From a virus: a stretch of 64,000 nucleotides of DNA. Below the pieces are notes generated by a model, which made no database searches, was not told the origin of the DNA, and saw nothing but the letters and a program-made list of their open reading frames with translations. Location of the stretch: positions 1-64,000 of IMG/VR virus record IMGVR_UViG_3300036832_001118; one strand, written 5' to 3'. Positions 6,692 through 13,918 of the stretch are shown here, in pieces (position 1 is the first letter of the stretch; each line of letters starts with the position of its first letter). Position numbers and translations under genes: made by a program.

Positions 6692-8173
6692 ATGCACGGC
6701 ACGCAGCTGCCGCAGGAGTTGACACCCGAGGACCTGAAGCTCATTGCGACTGCGTCGGAAGCCCGCTCCGCGATCGAGGCGCGGGAGAAGTTCTACGCCT
6801 TCCGCCGTTACATGCGCCCGGACATGAAGTGGAATTGGTGGACCCAGGTGGTGTGCCTGGAGTTGCAGCAGTTCTACAACGACATGATGGCGGGCAAGCG
6901 ACCGAAGATGGCGCTGATGGCGCCGCCGCAGCACGGCAAGAGTTGGGCGGCGCAGGACTTCATGGCTTGGGTGGCGGGCGCCAACCCGGACCTGAAGATC
7001 ATCTTTGCCAGCTATTCGGATGATCTCGGCATCACCTCCAATGCCAACCTGCAGCGACTGATCAAGGCGGACAAGTATCGGCGCGCGTTCCCGCAAACGC
7101 GCATCGATGTGCAAGGCTGGGCCTGTAATCAGAGTTTGATTGAATTTGTTGAGAAGCGCGGTAGTTTCCGGAACACCACGGTCGACGGCCCGATCAACGG
7201 CATGGAATTGCATCTCGGCGTGATTGATGATCCGCACAAGGGTCGCGCCGAGGCGATGAGCAAGGCGGTGCGCGAGAAGACCTGGAGCTGGTTTGTTGAT
7301 GATTTTGGTGCCCGCTTTGCCGCCAATTCCGGCATGCTGATTTTGATGACCAGGTGGCATGTTGATGATTTGTTAGGTCGCTATTTGGAGAAGTTTCCGC
7401 AGACTAAGATTGTGCGCTTCCCGGCCATCGCCGAGGATGACGAGTATTGTAATCCGAGCGAGCCCAACACCCCGACCCGTAAACGCGGCGCGGCGCTGTT
7501 TCCGGCGGTGAAGCCACTCAAGTTCTTGCTCGAACGCAAGACCCTGATGACCGAGACGTCATGGGAGTCGGAGTATCAACAACATCCAATTGTTGTTGGT
7601 GGCGGCATCTTCCCGATCGACAAGCTCACCACCTTGGGCATCTTTGATCGCAACGAGGTGAAACAGACGGTGCGCTACTGGGATAAAGCCGGGACCGAGG
7701 GCGGCGAGGGCGCCTATACGGCCGGTGTGCTGATGCATGCGATGAAGAACAAGAGTTACGTTATTGCCCATGTGGTGCGCGGGCGCTGGGGCGCGCTCGA
7801 GCGCGAGGACCAGATCCGCGCCTGGGCCAAGATCGATCGCGACAACTGGGGCTGGGGCTACGAGGTTTACGTCGAGCAGGAGCCGGGCTCCGGCGGCAAG
7901 GAAAGTGCTGAGGCCACCATCCGCGAGCTGCGCGGGTTTAGGGTCTTTGCTGACCGGGTCACCGGCAAGAAGGAGATCAGGGCCGAGCCGTTCGCCGCGC
8001 AAGTGCAGGGCGGCAACGTGCGATTACTTGCCGGTACCTGGCAGGGCGACCTGCTGGCCGAGCTCGAGGCCTTTCCCAACGGCAAATACAAGGATCAGGT
8101 CGATGCCTGCTCCGGCGCCTTCGCCAAGCTGACGGGTGATGGCTACTACAATATCGACGCGCTAGCGAGCTAA
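6692..8173 (+). CDS. terL: Terminase large subunit
   Basis: This 493-residue motor packages phage DNA into the prohead and cuts it. The ATPase domain carries Walker A APPQHGKSW (K83), Walker B VIDD at about 177-180 with acidic D179/D180, and an RWH coupling segment (TRWHVDDLLGRY). The RNase-H-like nuclease domain starts at RYWDKAGTEGG (D331) and continues with VYVEQEPGSGG and DQVDACSGAF, which supply the usual acidic metal ligands. The length is normal for the terminase-6 type. No small subunit is recognisable next to it. The start at 6692 has AAAGGA upstream. Confidence 0.92.
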   Translation: MHGTQLPQELTPEDLKLIATASEARSAIEAREKFYAFRRYMRPDMKWNWWTQVVCLELQQFYNDMMAGKRPKMALMAPPQHGKSWAAQDFMAWVAGANPDLKIIFASYSDDLGITSNANLQRLIKADKYRRAFPQTRIDVQGWACNQSLIEFVEKRGSFRNTTVDGPINGMELHLGVIDDPHKGRAEAMSKAVREKTWSWFVDDFGARFAANSGMLILMTRWHVDDLLGRYLEKFPQTKIVRFPAIAEDDEYCNPSEPNTPTRKRGAALFPAVKPLKFLLERKTLMTETSWESEYQQHPIVVGGGIFPIDKLTTLGIFDRNEVKQTVRYWDKAGTEGGEGAYTAGVLMHAMKNKSYVIAHVVRGRWGALEREDQIRAWAKIDRDNWGWGYEVYVEQEPGSGGKESAEATIRELRGFRVFADRVTGKKEIRAEPFAAQVQGGNVRLLAGTWQGDLLAELEAFPNGKYKDQVDACSGAFAKLTGDGYYNIDALAS

Positions 8174-8194
8174 ACAAACAAATAGGAGCAACCG

Positions 8195-8386
8195 ATGGCG
8201 GTCGGCGAGGAACTCAGTGAAGCGGCCAAGCATCAATTGAATGCAGTCAAGGATGCGGCGCAGGCGCTCAAGGATGCGCTCGATCGTGCGGCGCATACCT
8301 CGCCCGCAGATGTGGTGGATAAGGCGCACCAGAGCGTCAATGACTTGATTGATTGGGTCAAGCAAAAGACTGGCAGGCAGACGTAG
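8195..8386 (+). CDS. Small helical protein (63 aa)
   Basis: The product is fully helical and amphipathic (EELSEAAKHQLNAVKDAAQ, ALKDALDRAAH), resembling small stress- or membrane-associated helical proteins. It begins at ATG 8195 with AGGAG in the preceding bases. Function unknown. Confidence 0.6.
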   Translation: MAVGEELSEAAKHQLNAVKDAAQALKDALDRAAHTSPADVVDKAHQSVNDLIDWVKQKTGRQT

Positions 8387-8398
8387 CGACAGACAGCG

Positions 8399-8794
8399 AT
8401 GCCTTTTGAGCCGTTGCCCACAGTCCCTAGTGGCAGGCAGGCTCTGACGTGCGGCAGCATCTCCTACAAGCGCAATAGCCGCAGCCGAAATAAAAAATCG
8501 CCGCCGCGCCTGATCATCTGCCTGCCCGCTATGGTCAATAACGGCACCATCAAGAAGCACGACCGGGTCGGGTTATTGATCGGCACCAGTGGCGATACGG
8601 GCAAGGCGCGCCTGGTCAAGAGCAACGGTGGTGCGGCCCTGGCGCACACGCTGCGTGGCGGCGCCATCTTGCTGCGCTTCGGTTACGTCCCGATGTTGGG
8701 GTTGGACTCGGCCGAGCGCGAAGAGCTGGACTTCCGTGTCAATGGCGAGGGCTTCGAGTTTGATCTGCCGACATGGTTCAGGGGAAAGGTGTGA
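8399..8794 (+). CDS. Hypothetical protein (131 aa)
   Basis: A basic N-terminal segment (SISYKRNSRSRNKKSPPR) is followed by a beta-rich domain (KKHDRVGLLIGTSGDTGKAR, then GGAILLRFGYVPMLGL) and an acidic end (DFRVNGEGFEFDLPTW). The basic stretch suggests nucleic-acid contact. No family recognised. It sits between the terminase and the accessory genes. Confidence 0.6.
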   Translation: MPFEPLPTVPSGRQALTCGSISYKRNSRSRNKKSPPRLIICLPAMVNNGTIKKHDRVGLLIGTSGDTGKARLVKSNGGAALAHTLRGGAILLRFGYVPMLGLDSAEREELDFRVNGEGFEFDLPTWFRGKV

Positions 8795-8797
8795 TAA

Positions 8798-9025
8798 ATG
8801 ACCGATTTTCCCAAACTGATCCGCATCGTGCGCGCGCCCGACGGGAAAAACCGCGCCTACATCGGCGACCAGCAGCTGTGGTTTATCAACTATCGTGAAG
8901 AGTACGGGCGGTCCGGCCATACCGTCATCCTGACCATCCCGGCCGAGCACATCGCATTCGAGAAACATGAGCGACGAGATCCTCACACTGACACTGGCGG
9001 GCGGCAAGCCGTTCGTGGTGCGTAA
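8798..9025 (+). CDS. Hypothetical protein (75 aa), paralogue of the gene at 60574
   Basis: The product begins MTDFPKLIRIVRAPDGKNR and contains the motif REEYGRSGHTVILTIPAEHI. The 65-residue protein at 60574 has the same pattern (AEEHTRDGHTITLTFPAELV), so the phage carries two copies of this small beta-rich fold. The C-terminal 20 residues overlap the next gene in another frame and are probably not conserved. Confidence 0.5.
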   Translation: MTDFPKLIRIVRAPDGKNRAYIGDQQLWFINYREEYGRSGHTVILTIPAEHIAFEKHERRDPHTDTGGRQAVRGA

Positions 9026-9155
9026 GTTCAACATCATCGCGGCGCACGAGCCGGTCGAAGGTGAGACCCACGCTGGCGGTAAGACGAAGGTTTACCTGTC
9101 GAGCGGGGTGACGATCTTCGTGCGCGAGCCGCCGGACTTTGTGGTGCAGCCCTGA
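8967..9155 (+). CDS. Hypothetical protein (62 aa)
   Basis: A beta-rich product, MSDEILTLTLAGGKPFVVRK followed by TKVYLSSGVTIFVREPPDF. It overlaps the previous gene by 59 bases, which is unusually long here, so one of the two ends may be misjudged. Its stop overlaps the next ATG (TGATG). No family recognised, though the start is typical of small phage structural or accessory proteins. Confidence 0.5.
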   Translation: MSDEILTLTLAGGKPFVVRKFNIIAAHEPVEGETHAGGKTKVYLSSGVTIFVREPPDFVVQP

Positions 9156-9349
9156 TGCCTAACGACGGTGGCTTCCACCCCAACGGCTACATCCTGCAGG
9201 CGCGCACACCACGCCAGACCAACCTGTGGGGCCCGTTCAAGACCGCCGACGAGGCCGCACACTGGGCCACAACAAATATCTCATCGGGCGCAGGACAATG
9301 GGTCATCCGCCCGTTGTGGGACCCGAAAATGGCTCAGGCCGACGCCTGA
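9155..9349 (+). CDS. Hypothetical protein (64 aa)
   Basis: The sequence NGYILQARTPRQTNLWGPFK, then TADEAAHWATTN, suggests a small alpha/beta fold seen in SPOR-like or phage accessory proteins, but this is weak. It is coupled to both neighbours by TGATG and TGAATG junctions. Confidence 0.5.
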   Translation: MPNDGGFHPNGYILQARTPRQTNLWGPFKTADEAAHWATTNISSGAGQWVIRPLWDPKMAQADA

Positions 9350-9562
9350 ATGCGTCGGCAGCGCAGGTTGCTGTTGGCGGTGGCGATCCTGCAGCAGCCG
9401 TGGTTCATCTGGCACGGCGCCGTGTGTCTGCCGCCGGTGCGGCCGCTCTATGCCTATGGCATCGTCTACCCCAACCAGATGACCGGGCAGACGTTCTGCT
9501 ATGCCACCATCAACTTGGGAAGGCGATCTGTAGCCCATGGCAATCCCCACGGACGGCGTTGA
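9350..9562 (+). CDS. Hypothetical protein (70 aa)
   Basis: It begins MRRQRRLLLAVAILQQPWFI, a basic and hydrophobic start that could be a short signal or anchor, followed by CLPPVRPLYAYGIVYPNQMT. The last nine codons overlap the next gene. No family recognised, and the Arg-rich end suggests the true product may be shorter. Confidence 0.4.
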   Translation: MRRQRRLLLAVAILQQPWFIWHGAVCLPPVRPLYAYGIVYPNQMTGQTFCYATINLGRRSVAHGNPHGRR

Positions 9563-9962
9563 GATTGTCCCACGGCTGTGGATTGGATCGAACAAGACTT
9601 GCGACGCGCTGCGGCAGCAAATCAACTTTGTCTGCATCAACGTCGACCAGCAATCGCATACGGTTGACCAGCGCTGCAATTTCATCCCGATTTGCGGCGC
9701 AAACGGGTTCGTTGACTATGACGCGTTGACCCGCATCGAGCGGCGGCTGTTTGCGCAATGGCCGAGTAACGGCAGCGCATTGATCCACGGTATTCAAGGG
9801 CTCACTTACTCGCCGCTGGCGATGGCCCTGTACCTACAGGCGCGTTATTCGATCAGCCTGCAGCAGGCCTACGCGTGGGTGCTGGCCAAGCAGCCGCAAG
9901 CACAGGACCTAAGCCGCCTGGCGGCGCCGGTCGCCACCAACACCGCCTGGGCGGGTGGTTAG
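9537..9962 (+). CDS. Dual-specificity-phosphatase-like protein lacking the catalytic Cys and Arg
   Basis: The 141-residue product follows the dual-specificity phosphatase pattern. EIVPRLWIGSNKTCDALRQ matches the family's opening strand and turn, INFVCINVDQ the next strand, and SPLAMALYLQARYSISLQQA, then YAWVLAKQPQ, the helices after the active-site loop. The loop itself should read HCxxGxxRS. Here residues 84-92 read HGIQGLTYS, so catalytic Cys is Gly85 and the phosphate-binding Arg is Tyr91, with His84, Gly88 and Ser92 kept. It should be unable to catalyse, like the eukaryotic pseudophosphatase STYX, where Cys is also Gly. It may bind a phosphorylated partner. The fold is inferred by pattern, not by search. 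Confidence 0.6.
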   Translation: MAIPTDGVEIVPRLWIGSNKTCDALRQQINFVCINVDQQSHTVDQRCNFIPICGANGFVDYDALTRIERRLFAQWPSNGSALIHGIQGLTYSPLAMALYLQARYSISLQQAYAWVLAKQPQAQDLSRLAAPVATNTAWAGG

Positions 9963-9974
9963 GGAGAACCCAAA

Positions 9975-10223
9975 ATGAGCCTCATCACCGCGCTGGTCTA
10001 TATCATCATCACGCTGATCGTGGTCGGCGTGATCTTCTGGGCGATACAGACCCTGCTGCCATTGATCCCGCTGCCGGAGCCGTTCCGCCGGGTCATCTAC
10101 GTATTGTTAGTGGTGATTATGGTTATCATCGTTCTTTACGTCATTCTGCAACTTTTGGGTTTTGCGGGCAGCGTGCGCATCGGCCGCATCGGCCTCACCT
10201 ATATGCTGACGGTGGTGACATGA
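9975..10223 (+). CDS. Two-helix membrane protein (82 aa)
   Basis: Two long hydrophobic helices, LVYIIITLIVVGVIFWAIQT (about 6-25) and VIYVLLVVIMVIIVLYVILQ (about 40-59), are joined by LLPLIPLPEPFRR. Small proteins with this layout are widespread in proteobacteria and phages. It starts at ATG 9975 with GGAGA upstream and is coupled to the next gene by ATGA. It could act at the inner membrane; a holin role is possible but the lysis genes lie elsewhere. Confidence 0.6.
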   Translation: MSLITALVYIIITLIVVGVIFWAIQTLLPLIPLPEPFRRVIYVLLVVIMVIIVLYVILQLLGFAGSVRIGRIGLTYMLTVVT

Positions 10224-10351
10224 CCTGCCGCCGCTGCCGCGGCATCGGCTTTCGCTATATCGGCCTCGGCCGCGTGCACTGGATCAAATGGCGCAACGTG
10301 CTGGTCTATCGACCTTGCCTGTTCTGTCAGACGCTGAGGAGATCGACATGA
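10220..10351 (+). CDS. Zinc-ribbon-like miniprotein (43 aa)
   Basis: The product has two Cys pairs, MTCRRCRGIGF near the start and CLFCQT near the end, giving a four-Cys metal site like one DnaJ-type zinc knuckle. It overlaps both neighbours by ATGA, which strongly suggests that it is translated. Likely a small zinc-binding protein that contacts DNA, RNA or protein. Confidence 0.5.
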   Translation: MTCRRCRGIGFRYIGLGRVHWIKWRNVLVYRPCLFCQTLRRST

Positions 10352-10518
10352 AGTTTTTGTTGCTCGCGGCGACGGTGCTCGCCCTGATACTCAACGCAAC
10401 TCCGGCCGCAGCCGGCAAAAGCAAGGTTCAATGCCGCGATTCCAAGACCGGCGCCTATGTGTCCGCAGCCTACGCCAAGAAATATCCCGGCCTAACCGTG
10501 TGTGAGACCAAGAAATGA
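10348..10518 (+). CDS. Small exported protein (56 aa)
   Basis: MKFLLLAATVLALILNATPA, then AAG, is a standard Sec signal peptide with a cut after AAA near residue 22. The mature 34 residues hold two Cys (CRDSKTGAYVSAAYAKKYPG, then LTVCETKK) that could form one disulfide. It lies in the coupled small-gene chain. A periplasmic or secreted role is likely; function unknown. Confidence 0.55.
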   Translation: MKFLLLAATVLALILNATPAAAGKSKVQCRDSKTGAYVSAAYAKKYPGLTVCETKK

Positions 10519-10721
10519 CGCCAGACGACGCCAAGACCAAGTGGTGCCCGTTCACTCGGCTACAGGCGAGTGGCAATACCGTGCTCGACAATCGCGGTGG
10601 CGGTACCAGTGGCACGACGCCGCCGCTTAACTACAACTGCATCGCCGATGGCTGTATGTGCTGGCGCTGGTTTGGCGCGACAGACGGGTACTGCGGACTG
10701 GGCGGACAGACACAAAACTAA
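10515..10721 (+). CDS. Cys-rich small phage protein (68 aa)
   Basis: The pattern KWCPF, CIADGCMCWRWF and GYCGLGG is one I recall from small proteins of many tailed phages, often written as KWCPFxR...CIxSxCMxWRW...GYCGLAG. The spaced Cys suggest a metal site. It is ATGA-coupled to the previous gene. The family has no established function that I can name. Confidence 0.6.
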   Translation: MTPDDAKTKWCPFTRLQASGNTVLDNRGGGTSGTTPPLNYNCIADGCMCWRWFGATDGYCGLGGQTQN

Positions 10722-10742
10722 TGCGAGACAAAGGAGCCTGAC

Positions 10743-11060
10743 ATGCCACGACCCGTGCGAGTAGCAACCGAGGACGGCAAAGAGTACATCGTCAATACCG
10801 CCAACATCGTCAGCGTCGAGCTGATGCCCGGCGAGCCGGGTGAGCCGGCGGTGGAGGCACAGGAGGAGGTGGCGGACGATCCCGGCGAGGAGCCGTCAGC
10901 GACTAATCCGACTGGCCGCGCGCCCAAGCTCGGCCGTCCCAAGGTCGAGGCTAAGGACGCGGTACCCGGCACGCCCGACAAAGCCGTGATCAAGCTGGTC
11001 AACGGCGACACGTTGGAAGTCGTGCAGGACGGGCGCTATCTGCAGGACCTGATGGCGTAA
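10743..11060 (+). CDS. Hypothetical acidic protein (105 aa)
   Basis: Two beta-rich ends (RVATEDGKEYIVNTANIVSV and IKLVNGDTLEVVQDGRY) resemble each other and flank a disordered acidic Pro/Glu region. The resemblance suggests two copies of one small strand-turn-strand unit. It directly precedes the portal gene by four bases, starts with AAAGGAG upstream, and may be a head accessory protein. Confidence 0.55.
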   Translation: MPRPVRVATEDGKEYIVNTANIVSVELMPGEPGEPAVEAQEEVADDPGEEPSATNPTGRAPKLGRPKVEAKDAVPGTPDKAVIKLVNGDTLEVVQDGRYLQDLMA

Positions 11061-11064
11061 TCGA

Positions 11065-12561
11065 ATGGCTGAAGTTGTTGCTGGACCTCAGTCCTGGTTC
11101 GATAGCTTCAGTAATTTTCTTGCCGGATTCGGACTGTTTGGTCGCGACAAGTCGGTCAGCCAACAATACTACCTCAATCTGCTTACTCCGCAACAGCTGG
11201 AAGCCGCCTATCGCGGCGACTGGCTGGCGCGCAAGATCGTCGAGGTGCCGGCGTTCGATTGCACTCGCGCCTGGCGCAGCTGGGTGGCGGAGCAGGATCA
11301 GATCGAGCAGCTGGAGCGCACCGAGCAGGAGTTCGGGCTGCAGCACAAACTGCTCTCGGGACTGACCAAGGCGCGGCTGTACGGCGGCGCCGCGTTGATC
11401 GTCGGCGTCGACCAGGGCGACTGGGGCGACGAACTCGACGTCGACAGGGTCGGCAAGGGCGATCTTAAGTTTGTGCATGTGGTCGATCGCTGGCACCTCG
11501 CCGCCGGCCCGCTGGTGCGCGACGTCACCAATGCCTATTTTGGTCAGCCCGCCTGGTACATGCGCGCCAACGTGCCATTGCCGCCGCAGATCGGCGGCGT
11601 TGAGCAACTTGAGGCGGCGATGAAGGGCCTGCCGCCAGGCTCGGTGATCTACATCCATCCCAGCCGCATCGTCCGCCTGATCGGTTGCGACTATCCGTCG
11701 ATGGATCACGCGCCCGATCCGTGGGGCGACAGCGTGCTGCAGATCGTCGACAACGCGGTGAAAAACGCGGGCCTGGTCGCCTCCTCGGTGTCCGCCGCGA
11801 TCGGCGAACTCAAGTTCGATATCATTAAGATCAAAGGCCTCTCGGCGATGATGGAGACCACCGAGGGCGCCAAGAAACTGGTCGACCGCTTCTCCAACGC
11901 CAACGCGGCAAAGTCGGTGGTCAATTCGGTGATGCTCGACAAAGAGGAGGAATGGGAGCGGCGCGAGCTGCGCCTCACCAACATGGACCGGGTGCTGATG
12001 AGTTACCTGACCATCGCCTGCGGTGCCGCTGATATTCCCGCCACGCGTCTGCTCGGGCGCTCGCCCGAAGGCCTGGATGCGACCGGGGATTCGGATACGA
12101 GAAATTATTACGATCGATTGGCCGCGGATCAGACCGTGCGGCTGACACCGGCGATGGCGCGGCTCGATGACATTCTCATCCGCCATACCTTCGGCAGCCG
12201 CGACCCCGACATCCATTATCACTGGGACAGCCTGTGGCAGATGGACGACAAGGAAAAGGCTGACATCAACCTCAAAATAGCGCAGGCGCACAATTTCGAT
12301 GTGCAGGCGGGTATCTTGCCGCCCGCAGTGTTGAAGAAAGCACGCGAGAACTTCCTGATCGAGAATCCATTTATGTATCCCGGCATCGAAGGGGCGATCG
12401 AGGAATTCGACGACGACAACCAATTCGGCGAGATGGTGCACGAGGCGGCGGTCGCCGGCCTGCAGCGCGAGATCGATCCGCCGATGCCCGGCGAGCCCGG
12501 CGGCCCGCCACTGCCAGCCCCACGCCCCGGAGGCGGCGGAGGCGGCAATGGCCCAGGCTGA
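11065..12561 (+). CDS. Portal protein (DUF1073 type)
   Basis: At 498 residues this is the length of a DUF1073-type portal, the dodecameric ring through which DNA enters and leaves the head. Typical features are the early DWLARKIVEVPAFDCTRAWR, the ARLYGGAALIVGVDQGDW segment, VDRWHLAAGP, and PATRLLGRSPEGLDATGDSD with the later IHYHWDSLWQMDDKEKADIN. The C-terminus is Gly/Pro-rich. It is followed by a MuF-like gene and a protease/scaffold, the normal order. Automatic annotation may label this family 'anti-CBASS Acb1-like' from the N-terminal domain name; size and context favour portal. Confidence 0.85.
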   Translation: MAEVVAGPQSWFDSFSNFLAGFGLFGRDKSVSQQYYLNLLTPQQLEAAYRGDWLARKIVEVPAFDCTRAWRSWVAEQDQIEQLERTEQEFGLQHKLLSGLTKARLYGGAALIVGVDQGDWGDELDVDRVGKGDLKFVHVVDRWHLAAGPLVRDVTNAYFGQPAWYMRANVPLPPQIGGVEQLEAAMKGLPPGSVIYIHPSRIVRLIGCDYPSMDHAPDPWGDSVLQIVDNAVKNAGLVASSVSAAIGELKFDIIKIKGLSAMMETTEGAKKLVDRFSNANAAKSVVNSVMLDKEEEWERRELRLTNMDRVLMSYLTIACGAADIPATRLLGRSPEGLDATGDSDTRNYYDRLAADQTVRLTPAMARLDDILIRHTFGSRDPDIHYHWDSLWQMDDKEKADINLKIAQAHNFDVQAGILPPAVLKKARENFLIENPFMYPGIEGAIEEFDDDNQFGEMVHEAAVAGLQREIDPPMPGEPGGPPLPAPRPGGGGGGNGPG

Positions 12562-12718
12562 CCGCGAACAATACGACTATCGGCCGACCGTCGATGAACG
12601 GTTTGCCAACATCGACTTGCTGCTGAATGCCCTGCAACGGGAACACGGCGAGCCACGCTATGACATCCCGCCGCAACTCGTCACGCACCATAAGAGGAAG
12701 CTGTGGGAGCAGCCATGA
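12548..12718 (+). CDS. Small protein between portal and head genes (56 aa)
   Basis: The frame begins at ATG 12548 inside the end of the portal gene and stops at 12716-12718, overlapping the next ATG. The product is charged (REQYDYRPTVDERFANIDLL) and ends in a basic helix (THHKRKLWEQP). No family recognised; the two junctions support translation. Confidence 0.5.
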   Translation: MAQADREQYDYRPTVDERFANIDLLLNALQREHGEPRYDIPPQLVTHHKRKLWEQP

Positions 12719-13053
12719 CGATCAATATGCTGGAAGTACGCGCGCGCAAGGAGTTGGAAAAGGGCATCAAGGAGCTTGCCACCACGCATTACGATCACAA
12801 TCTCTACGCCGCCAAAACGCGCGATGCCATCGTTAGGGATATCGCCGTCATCCGCGATGAGCTGATCGACCGCTATCACACCAGCCTGCCTGCGGTGGCG
12901 CTCTATGTCGGCGAGTACGGACGCACCCTGAAGGTCAAATTCGTGATCCCGAACCTGCTCAAGGGCCCCGGCTGCGTCGGTTGGATGAAAGAGCCGGAAG
13001 GCGGCGGCATCGCCGAGTTGCGCATTGAGAACATCAACGGCCCTCGTAATTGA
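12715..13053 (+). CDS. Hypothetical head-region protein (112 aa)
   Basis: The N-terminal half is helical and charged (LEVRARKELEKGIKELATTH) and the second half beta-rich (PAVALYVGEYGRTLKVKFVI). The ATG at 12715 gives ATGA coupling; an in-frame ATG lies at 12703. No family recognised. Its place between portal and MuF suggests a role in head assembly. Confidence 0.55.
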   Translation: MTINMLEVRARKELEKGIKELATTHYDHNLYAAKTRDAIVRDIAVIRDELIDRYHTSLPAVALYVGEYGRTLKVKFVIPNLLKGPGCVGWMKEPEGGGIAELRIENINGPRN

Positions 13054-13909
13054 TGCGCAGTCGTCGCGCGATCCAACGGGAACCGGCAGACTGCGTGCGT
13101 CCTTCCGTGCCGAAGCTAAACTGAGGCTGCGCCAATTGCGTGCGCAAATGCGCACCGCCCTGATGGACCAGGATGTGCTCGGGCTCAACCAGGGCACGAT
13201 CATGGGTTTCCATCCCGCCGACGTGCGGCTCAATGCGTTTCACGCGTGGCTCGCTTATATGGCCGGTCATTACCTGGCCGGGTCTTGGCCAGGCCGCTTT
13301 ATCGGCCTCGCGTGGGAGTCAGGACGCCAGGCTGCTGCAAGAGAGGTCTATCGCGGTAGCGTCCCCCCGCCTCCCGACGGTAACCCACAGCACCTGGCGC
13401 AACTGGCTAAACAGGAACTCGCGGGCATCATCGCCGCGACGGTGCAACAAGTCAGCCGCGCGGCGAATAGCGTCCTGCAACTGCGGCTCAAGCCCGCGCG
13501 GGCGTGGCGCGTTCTCGCTGCCGCGTTCGACAAGGTTGCACTCAATCGCCTGATGGCGATGTGCAACGTGCTGATCATTGCGGCCTTCAATCAGGCCAAG
13601 ATCGAGACCTACCGCAATGTTGGGTTCTCCCAAGTCGGCATCATTCCGGAGACGCAAGAGGAGCCCCCCGCAAAGAAGGGGCAGTCACTCCTCACCGGTG
13701 TGCTGAAAACGGCCGGCGCATTAGCGCTCATCAAGTCGGCGCTGCCGCAACAACAGCAACTCGCTGGCGTGCAGACCGCAAACGACGAGCGCGTCTGCGA
13801 CAAGTGCGACAAGATCGCCGCCGACTCGCCCTATACGCTGGACTACGCGGCCACCCTGATCCCCGTGCATCCCAACTGCCGCTGCAGCGTCTACGCCTGG
13901 CGCGGCTAG
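13025..13909 (+). CDS. MuF-like minor head protein
   Basis: The 294-residue protein starts at TTG 13025, within the previous gene, and has a helical N-terminal half (FRAEAKLRLRQLRAQMRTAL, then FHAWLAYMAGHYL). The C-terminus ends with RVCDKCDKIAADSPYTLDYA followed by PVHPNCRCSVYAW, the Cys/His pattern of MuF-type minor head proteins, which are ejected with or bound to the portal. A second protein at 19681 has the same C-terminal pattern. The TTG start is a choice; the next in-frame ATG would cut into the conserved helices. Confidence 0.7.
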   Translation: MRTSTALVIDAQSSRDPTGTGRLRASFRAEAKLRLRQLRAQMRTALMDQDVLGLNQGTIMGFHPADVRLNAFHAWLAYMAGHYLAGSWPGRFIGLAWESGRQAAAREVYRGSVPPPPDGNPQHLAQLAKQELAGIIAATVQQVSRAANSVLQLRLKPARAWRVLAAAFDKVALNRLMAMCNVLIIAAFNQAKIETYRNVGFSQVGIIPETQEEPPAKKGQSLLTGVLKTAGALALIKSALPQQQQLAGVQTANDERVCDKCDKIAADSPYTLDYAATLIPVHPNCRCSVYAWRG

Positions 13910-13918
13910 GAACAATCC

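Noticed and set aside
10999-12441. 480-residue open frame on the reverse strand
   Set aside because: It lies fully opposite the portal gene, is rich in His/Arg/Leu as expected of a reverse shadow of GC-rich coding DNA, and has no matching neighbours.
11065-12561. Anti-CBASS Acb1-like protein
   Set aside because: The family name is attached to DUF1073 proteins in some databases, but length, motifs and position between terminase and MuF fit a portal.
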